Source: Septoria linicola (Eukaryota > Ascomycota > Dothideomycetes > Mycosphaerellales > Mycosphaerellaceae). From it: a stretch of 64,000 nt of DNA. Positions 57,056-64,000 of the stretch are shown one piece after another. Each line of letters begins with the position of its first letter. Within the stretch, counting starts at the first letter, position 1. A program made the translations under genes and the position numbers. The stretch covers positions 2,604,001 to 2,668,000 of the forward strand of contig CP099422.1 of the NCBI GenBank assembly GCA_024114885.1, in the 5' to 3' direction. The notes under the pieces are model-generated. The model was not told the origin of the DNA. It was given only the letters and a program-made list of their open reading frames with translations, and made no database searches.

Positions 57056-57896
57056 CTAATCATCCCTCTCCAACCACACCCTACAAACCTCATAATGCCT
57101 CCTAATCCTCTCGTCGTACTCCATCACTTTCCCAAACAAATCCCCACCCTGATCCAAAATTTCCAAAAACCTCCAACATCCCACCAAAATAAAATCTGCA
57201 AAACTCACTTCCTCACCCTGCACATACCTTCCTTCGTTCTCCTCCAACAACTCTTTGATCGCTTTGAGACCGGGTTGTGTGCTCCCTCCCTCTCCCCAGA
57301 GATATTCGGGACTGGCGCTCTCACTCTGAGCGAGGGAAGAGAGGGGCATGCCGAAACGCTTTTCGCGGGTGGAGTTGAAATATTCCGCGCTGACTTCGTT
57401 GAGGAGGAGTTCGGGGACGCGAGGGAGAGCGATGGGTTGGAGGGCGGGCATGAGGGTGTTTATTGCGGATTGGGCGCGAGCTGCGTAGTCGTTTCCGGAG
57501 AAGAGAAGAGAGGGAGTGGTGGGGTACTGCGATTCCAGGGCGTGGGCGATGGCGAGGGAGTCCATTGTGTAGGTTGGTTGGTCGCTTGAAGAGGAGCTTG
57601 TTGGGGAGGGAGGGAGGCGGATTGCGGGGATGGAGTAGGATGCGTTGGGGTTAAGGGAGGGGGAGTTGGGTGGGATGCCGTAGGATTTGAGGGCTGGTGC
57701 GACAGAGGGGTATTCGAGCCATTCAGTCTTGTAGGGAAGATTCTTGTAGTTTAGAGCGAGGCGGGCTATGAAGATTGTCAGCAGAACGTGCAAGAGGAGG
57801 GTTATGCATTGAGGCGATACCTTTCCACGGGTTGAGGCTCCAGCATTTGGGTGTGCCTCTGCTGGGCAGATCGTAGAGGATGATGTCTTCGGACAT
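57056..57896 (-). CDS. Glutathione S-transferase-like protein
   Basis: Exons 57896-57821 and 57765-57056 join in phase 1 over a 55-nt intron to 261 residues. The N-terminal thioredoxin-like half starts with EDIILYDLPSRGTPKCWSLN and continues KARLALNYKNLPYKTEWLEY, P..IPAIRLPP and YTMDSLAIAHALE, matching fungal GSTs. The helical C-terminal half has LLEENEGRYVQGEEVSFADF. A longer unspliced frame begins at 58015 but replaces the conserved N-terminus. Expected role: glutathione conjugation or detoxification in the cytosol. Composition switches near 57300 from C-rich to G/T-rich coding. Confidence 0.88.
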
Positions 57897-58147
57897 TGTT
57901 CTTGCTGTGGGAAAGAGTGGCTGTGTGTTATTCTTGGGTTTCTTGAGATGCTACGCAGTATAAGTAGAGGTGAGGTTGTGATAGCTGAGAGCTCACAACG
58001 CCCTACTGCAGGCACAAGTGGGGCTTGCTTTGTCAGGGTCTTTCACAGCATCGAGCTTCGTCGGTCACGGAACTTGTCGTTCGTGAAACTTCCTATTGTA
58101 CAGTGATATACATGACACGCTTGAACGCAGCCAGGGTGTTCGATATC

Positions 58148-60100
58148 TTACAGCTCCTCATCGCTAGCAGTGATGTTCGATGCACCGACCGGCTTGCGCA
58201 TAAACGCTTCCAGCAGCACACCAGTAGCTACACCAACATTCATGCTGTCTACGCCGACGTCTGGGACGTTGTCGGCTCGCTGACCACCTTCAATGGAAAC
58301 GAAGTGGTCTGCACGATTGCGCAAATTCTGCCTCAGACCTTCGCCTTCAGCGCCCAGCATCAGTATGCAGGGATGCTTGACCAGTGGGCTGTCGGCCGCC
58401 ACATTGGATGTGCTCAGGAACTGCCCAGAAAAGTCCTGCTTGCCGGTAGGTGCAACTGCAGCATACACTTTCCATCTGTACTTTGACGAGTTGTGTACAA
58501 AGTTTGATGGCTGTGAGACGGAAAGCAGACGCATGGCCTCGCAAGCGCCCGAAGATGCCTTGGCCAGCACAGCAGATGACAGATTGGCACATGTGTTCGT
58601 AGCGACAGCAATGGCATCAACTCCGTAGAAGTGGCAAGTTCTGATGATATTGCCGATGTTGCCAGGGTCGGTGATGCCGTCGAGCAGGACCACGAATGGG
58701 TGCCGCCAGCTATCAGTGACGGAGTTGATCACTTTTGGGTTGCCATTGATCTTGGCTTCTTCTGCACTCTGCTGGCCAAGCTCGATCGGAATGAAGCCTT
58801 TGCTAGATTCCGGCTTACGAAGACCAAGAACAGGCACTGCGGGCAACTTTGACGCCTCCAGGATAACACCATTGTGCGGTCGGCCATCTGACATCTTGTC
58901 TAGCATAGCTGTCTTGAACTCGTTGCGAAATGGAATGCCAGCTTCCTTGGCAAGAGCTACGAGTTCGCTTCCAGGCTTCTGGCCAGAGTCGGTGCCTTGC
59001 CCTCCAATGTCCGCGTCGAAGATCTTGGGATGGATGTACAGCTTGTACAGCTGGCGTCGCTGAGCTTTGAGTGCCGCAAGGACGCTATTGTAGCCGTAGA
59101 GGAACTCGCTAGCAGCTGTCGTGTAGGGAACAGAGACTGGAATCTCGTCATCTTCGTCCATGGTGCGCTTGGATCGTGCTGGTCTCTTTTCATCTCTCAT
59201 CTCGCGTCGTTCGTGTCTCACGGGCTCTGCTGAACGCTCCGTCCTGTCTGAGTGCCGAGGCTTTGCTTTCATCGCCCCCAGCTCTGGCCTACCAACTGCA
59301 AGATCGATCACGCCATCTCTGGTTACGTAGATGACGCTCTTCTTCCCATCAGGCATTTGTCCAGCCAAGAAGGTCCCTGCTCGAGCTTTCTTGTGGAATA
59401 ATGACACAACAGCTTGCGCTGGCTCATCTTCTTGAAAGTTGCCGGAAGTGATGAATGAATTCACCGCCTTCAAGGACGTCCTGGCATCACGGACGAGATC
59501 ATCTACACTGTGATTTTCGCCCGATTCTTGCTGTTGCTGTAAGAAGTGAATTTGACGGCATGCATTCTTGATGGCTTTGAGCAGTCCTTCGGCTGGCTTC
59601 GGCTGTGCTCGTGAGTTGGGCTGCCCTCGGAAGCCTAGGTTGGCGTCCTCGCTGCGGGATGATCTGATGACAGAGTACCTGGACGAGTTGCCATCAGAAT
59701 CATCTCGCAACGCCACTCTCTCGGCTCGCTCACGTCGTCCTGGGTTTGATGGTCGATCTCTTGTGTAGTCTTGTCGGCCAGGTCTGCTGGTGTAATCGTT
59801 ATTCCTGGCAAAGTTGCGGCGTGCTGGTCTGTCACTAGCAGTGTCGGTATAAGCACTTAATCGCCTCCGATCTTGGGGTGCGGGTCTTGGTGGGCGAGCT
59901 TCACGAGCATCTCGAGTAGGAGGTCGTGCTCTAATAGATCTGTCTCTACCTCCCCTTTTCTCTCGGCCATCATCTTTGGTGGCGCGAAGGCCTCTGTTGA
60001 TGGCAGAGGTGGTAGACACCCATGCTTGCTGTCTTGAACATCCGACAGCAGACACTCTGCAGTGGAAGCAAATGTGCCTCTGCAGAAGTGTGGACGACAT
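58148..60100 (-). CDS. MRM1: Mitochondrial rRNA 2'-O-ribose methyltransferase Mrm1 (SpoU family)
   Basis: A 650-residue protein from the ATG at 60100; the frame is open back to 60694 but that part overlaps the divergent gene and is not conserved. The N-terminus is basic with few acids, suiting mitochondrial import, then a long Arg/Asp-rich disordered stretch. The substrate-binding domain starts at FLYGYNSVLAALKAQRRQLY. SpoU motifs follow: DPGNIGNIIRTCHFYGVDAI, PCILMLGAEGEGLRQNL and VDSMNVGVATGVLLEAF, which form the knotted SAM site. Yeast Mrm1 methylates a guanosine ribose in large-subunit rRNA. The disordered insert makes it longer than the yeast protein. Confidence 0.92.
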   Translation of the reverse strand: MSSTLLQRHICFHCRVSAVGCSRQQAWVSTTSAINRGLRATKDDGREKRGGRDRSIRARPPTRDAREARPPRPAPQDRRRLSAYTDTASDRPARRNFARNNDYTSRPGRQDYTRDRPSNPGRRERAERVALRDDSDGNSSRYSVIRSSRSEDANLGFRGQPNSRAQPKPAEGLLKAIKNACRQIHFLQQQQESGENHSVDDLVRDARTSLKAVNSFITSGNFQEDEPAQAVVSLFHKKARAGTFLAGQMPDGKKSVIYVTRDGVIDLAVGRPELGAMKAKPRHSDRTERSAEPVRHERREMRDEKRPARSKRTMDEDDEIPVSVPYTTAASEFLYGYNSVLAALKAQRRQLYKLYIHPKIFDADIGGQGTDSGQKPGSELVALAKEAGIPFRNEFKTAMLDKMSDGRPHNGVILEASKLPAVPVLGLRKPESSKGFIPIELGQQSAEEAKINGNPKVINSVTDSWRHPFVVLLDGITDPGNIGNIIRTCHFYGVDAIAVATNTCANLSSAVLAKASSGACEAMRLLSVSQPSNFVHNSSKYRWKVYAAVAPTGKQDFSGQFLSTSNVAADSPLVKHPCILMLGAEGEGLRQNLRNRADHFVSIEGGQRADNVPDVGVDSMNVGVATGVLLEAFMRKPVGASNITASDEEL

Positions 60101-60353
60101 GTACGGGAAGTGGTTGATGTTCGTCTCATATCGATACCGAAAAACGCGGTTGCAACAGCTCGGAGAAAGTTCGGAAGTCGCGCGACGTGATTGGAGCAGT
60201 TCACCTTGAAGCTCGACGAGACCGCGACTGCCCCATTTCACACACGAAACACGTCCTTTTGGAAAGTGTTGCGGGACGGATGACGGATGATTGAACGATT
60301 GCGAGAATCTACGAGCTTCCGGCACGTTGCGCGACTTCCGTTTTGACGCGCAG
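60101..60353. promoter_or_regulatory. Divergent promoter between MRM1 and the Mit1-like gene
   Basis: The 253-bp gap separates two divergent ATGs (60100 minus, 60354 plus). It must contain both promoters. No TATA box is seen. Confidence 0.5.
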
Positions 60354-63300
60354 ATGGACTCCGATGACAGCGATGTCGACCTTGGGAATTGGGGAATGAA
60401 AGGCGGCGTGCTGTCCAGACCGAAATCACCTCCACCGCCTCCTCGCGCTCCGGTGGCGCCGATGGTTGCCTCCAGCTCGAAGATTGTGAAAGTAGTTCGC
60501 GACAGTTCATCTCCCGAAATCCTGGAATCGGCTCCCAAATCCCAAAAGTCGGCTGGACCAGTGCCGTCCTTTGGCTTCAACGCGATCAATGGCCCGGCAC
60601 AGAGAGCATCAGAGGTCAACACGGCGCACAAAGTGGACTCAGACGCGTCATCTGAAGCGGACACGCTATTTGTGGAAGGGGAGGACGCTTCCAAACACTA
60701 CAAGGGAAAGGGCAAGGCGAATGTCATTCCGAGCAGCAACACAGACGGCAAACTGGTGGTCGAGATCTCGCGGACTGAGGCCGACAACGTGGACTTGGAC
60801 GACTTTCTGGACTATCGAGCCGGCGGTGATCGTGTGCGGCAGATTCTCAGCGAGCACTCATATGCTGACGGCACGGTGCTGTACAAGGTGCAGTTCGACG
60901 ACTACCACGATGAAGATGTAAGTCTCCCATGTTCATCTCTCACCAACTGCCATCCCTCGTGAGTGCGGCTCTGAGCGACTGCATTCACCTTCTGCCTCAT
61001 GACCATTGTCAGCACACTACTGTTGACATGTGCATCCTCACTTTCACTCTCACATGTGGATCGCCTCACGTATAAGAGCACGGCCGTCGCCCTTCAAAAC
61101 TTCATTGCAAACCTTTCTCTCACCTCTAACACTGTCTGCTGCAGGTGACATTCAACGACTTACTCGATTACGACAACGGCGAAGAAGCAATCAACGAATT
61201 CAACGACAACGGTGCACCGGTCCAAGTATCCGCTCCCCAACAACGCGGTCCTCGTGGGAGTCGCAACCAGCGTAGCGGCAGAATGTTATCTTCTCGACCA
61301 AACGCCGGCCAGAGGAAGATGGACGGCTTCGTAAGCACTGTTGACGCTGTCGAAGACAGCGACGAGGACCTGTCAGAGAACGAGACTATGGCATCTCGAC
61401 TTCTCCGTGGCCGCAAGCGCAAGCACCAGGATGTTTCTCCATATGTCGAAATGGGTGAGCCGGAAGATGAGGACGAAGAGGACGAAGAGGACGACTCAGA
61501 CGATGAGCTGCAGCGTCCAACTCGCGCTGGGCTCCGAACATCCCGTAGGGCAACGGAAGAACGCAGTACGCGAACATCTCGACGGTCCACACGCCGTTCC
61601 ACAGGACTCACAGACGATGACGAAGAATCTGACAGCGACAACATCTTGACTTCCGACCTAGCTGGGGGCAGACGTCGCAAGAGAGGTCGTCCTGCCAAGC
61701 TTGACCGTCCTGCCAAGAAGGTCAAGATTGGTCAAGAGGGCGAGCGTCACAGCTCACGAGCAACGAGACATGTAGGAGGTATGACCGAGATCGAGGTCGA
61801 CGACATCTACAGGTCAGAGTCGGACGAGCCTAAGCAGCCTTCCAAACCCAAGCCTGTGGGTGTCCGCGAGATCTTCCAAGACCTTCCGCGTAACAACGAG
61901 TTCCGCATGCGCCACTCCCAGTATTGCGATGTGTGCGGGCAAGGACAGAACTTTTCGAAGCTCATCTACTGTCAGGGCTGTTCTTTGGTGTACCACAAGC
62001 CCTGCTTAGGACACCGCACCAATCGTGAGCATCTTGTTACGAAGGTCGACGAAGACGACTTTGTGCTACAATGTCGCCGCTGCGTTGGCTTTCCACGTAG
62101 AAAGGATCCTACTGCTCCAGACCACGGTAAGTGCCAGGAGTGTAAACAGCACGGTGCGGCCTGCCGACCCTTTCGATCTCGCAAGTCGCCTGCACAAGAG
62201 CAACGCGATCGCGAGGAGAACGACGGAGTAGATCCAGTGTACGATGTGCCTTCCGACAAGATCAACAACGTGGACAATGTGATGTTCCGTTGCACTCACT
62301 GCTTCCGTGGCTTCCACTTTGAGCATCTCCCCTCTCGCACGGATTACGATGTGGTGGAGATTGAAGCCGATCCCGAACAACGCTTTCGTGAGTACAACCG
62401 TGACTGGAAATGCAAAGACTGCGCCGAAATGCCTGCTAAAGTGTCTGGTCTCATCGCTTGGAAGCCAATCGACGAAGACATCTACGATCCAGCACAAGGT
62501 CTTGAGGGACTGGAGGAAGAAGACAAGGTCTACTTGGTCCGCTGGGACGGCATGTCGTACTTTCGAGCCAAGTGGATGCCCGGTACGTGGGTTTGGGGTG
62601 TTACACCACACGTCACGCGCAAAGCGTTTAGCAAGCGTGACGACTCGCAGCATCCAAAGATGCGTACAGAGGATGCGATTCCAGAAGACTATCTGCGCAC
62701 AGATATTGTGCTCGACGTCAAGTACACCAGCATCGTGGACATCAACACTCAAGAGATCGACAAGGCCCGTAACCGCGAGGTCGAGAAAGCGCTCATCAAG
62801 TACAAGGGTCTCACATACGAAGATGCTGTGTGGGAAGCGCCTCCTGGCCCAGAAGATGGCGATCGCTGGACCGACTTTGTGACCGCGTACAACGATTGGG
62901 TCGCCGGTCGATATGTTCGGCAGCCAAAGGTCGGCGCCCTCAAGACACGGCTCGAGAAGATCAGAAAGGAAGACTTCCGCAATTTGGAGAAGACCGTTCA
63001 GCCAGAGACACTGGAAGGTGGCAAGTTGATGGAATACCAAATCCAAGGTCTCAATTGGCTGTACTACAAGTGGTTCACGCAGAAGAACGCTATTCTGGCT
63101 GACGAGATGGGCCTCGGCAAGACGATTCAGATCATCGGATTCCTGGCCACTCTGGTGCAAGAACACAACTGCTACCCGTTCTTGGTGGTGGTACCCAACT
63201 CAACGTGTCCCAACTGGCGGCGAGAAATCAAGCGCTGGGCGCCTAGCTTGCGCGTGGTCGCGTACTACGGCTCCAGGGAGAGCAGAGACCTTGCGTGGAA

Positions 63301-64000
63301 GCATGAGCTCTATCCCGATGGTGCCAAGGACCTTCGCTGCCACGTGGTGGTCACCAGTTACGATGCTGCAGCAGACGAGAACTGCCGCAAGTTCTTCAAG
63401 GGTGTGCCGTGGCAAGGCTTGATTGTTGACGAAGGCCAACGATTGAAGAACGACAAGAATCTGCTTTACAGCGCTCTCGCTGCGTTGAAGTGCCCTTTCA
63501 AGATCCTTCTGACGGGTACTCCACTTCAAAACAACCAGCGTGAACTTTTCAACCTCCTCCATTTCCTAGATGACAGCTTCGATGCAGCGGCTCTTGAGCT
63601 AGAGTTCGCCGAGCTTGACCACGAGAAGATTGGCAAGCTTCACGACATGATCAAGCCTTTCTTCTTGCGACGTACCAAGGCGCAGGTGCTTACGTTCCTG
63701 CCGCCGATGGCGCAGATCATAATTCCAGTCAGCATGAGCATCGTGCAGAAGAAGCTATATCGAAGCATTCTCGCCAAGAATCCGGACCTGATGAAAGCTC
63801 TATTCAGTGCCGATGCAAATCTCAAACAAGGCGAGCGAGCGAGTCTGAGCAACATACTCATGCAGCTAAGAAAGTGTCTATGCCATCCTTTCGTCTACAA
63901 CAAGAGTATTGAGGATAGGCATGTTGACCTCGCGGCCTCACACCGGAACTTGGTCGATGCGAGTTCGAAGCTGAAGCTACTTGAGCTTCTTCTGCCCAAG
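60354..64000 (+). CDS. mit1: Mit1/CHD-type chromatin remodeller, 3' end outside window
   Basis: Exon 1 (60354-60917) joins in phase 0 over a 227-nt intron to exon 2 (61145 to the edge), giving at least 1140 residues. Order: disordered N-terminus, a small beta domain around VLYKVQFDDYHDEDVTFNDL, acidic runs, a PHD finger (YCDVCGQGQNFSKLIYCQGC and LQCRRC), a second Cys cluster (KCQECKQHGAAC, CTHCFRGFHFEHL, WKCKDC), chromodomain-like units (KVYLVRWDGMSYFRAKWMPG; ALIKYKGLTYEDAVWEAPP), and the SNF2 ATPase with ILADEMGLGKTIQ, IVDEGQRLKND and LLTGTPLQNN. Fission-yeast Mit1, in the SHREC complex, silences heterochromatin; the match is by domain order. The DEGQ in motif II departs from the usual DEGH/DEAH. 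Confidence 0.9.

Noticed and set aside
58025..58486. 153-residue plus-strand frame at the 3' end of MRM1
   Set aside because: Most of it is antisense to SpoU motifs; no domain.
60101..60694. N-terminal extension of MRM1 to 60694
   Set aside because: It overlaps the first exon of the divergent remodeller gene and lacks import-signal features.
62066..63166. 366-residue open frame antisense to the Mit1-like gene
   Set aside because: It is the complement of a C/G-ending, domain-rich coding frame; no motif or start context of its own.
1..64000. CRISPR arrays, insertion sequences, rRNA operons, LTR or LINE proteins
   Set aside because: None found: no spaced identical repeats, transposase, integrase or reverse-transcriptase motifs, and the genome is eukaryotic.

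Overview
The window is nuclear DNA of a filamentous ascomycete. Short introns (about 50-90 nt) with GT..AG borders and CTRAC-type branch sites occur throughout, and the protein set includes an Opy2 anchor, a division-1 chitin synthase, Hub1, a Mit1-type remodeller and fungal-only families. Gene order and composition would suit a Dothideomycete such as a Mycosphaerella relative; that placement is inference. No CRISPR, rRNA, convincing tRNA or intact transposon was seen. All exon structures were read by eye from splice signals and reading-frame phase.

Layout. 1-370: 5' end of a carboxylesterase. 824-5769: a very large disordered protein with an N-terminal histone-fold-like segment and two internal repeat families. 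7801-20252: an accessory-looking stretch with a C6-less transcription factor, an epoxide hydrolase carrying an in-frame stop, an ankyrin protein, a SnoaL-like protein, a four-TM protein, an unknown gene and a ubiquitin-like HUB1 with a long RS-rich extension. 21750-23318: a SANT/Myb-like gene whose leader contains four ~200-bp tandem units, each carrying a splice acceptor and three carrying a mini-exon. 23622-25773: GPI8 and a UBC7-type E2. 25958-30319: a decayed metalloprotease and a multi-pass membrane protein with a one-base frameshift and a duplicated 3' end.

30720-46712: neutral ceramidase, divergent SPF27 splicing factor, a disordered protein, a DUF3455 secreted protein, a gene-poor 3 kb, a secreted Cys-repeat protein, an Opy2 homologue, a small MCHF-type protein and a low-molecular-weight tyrosine phosphatase. 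47796-64000 is a conserved core: chitin synthase, an 11-knuckle CCHC protein, an MFS sugar transporter, a GST, the mitochondrial rRNA methyltransferase MRM1 and, divergently, a Mit1/CHD-type remodeller cut by the right edge.

Themes: cell wall and surface (chitin synthase, GPI8, Opy2, secreted proteins), splicing (HUB1, SPF27), and a 10-30 kb zone with several disrupted reading frames. These could be decay or consensus errors. Several genes also show a sharp switch in coding-strand base composition partway through the reading frame.
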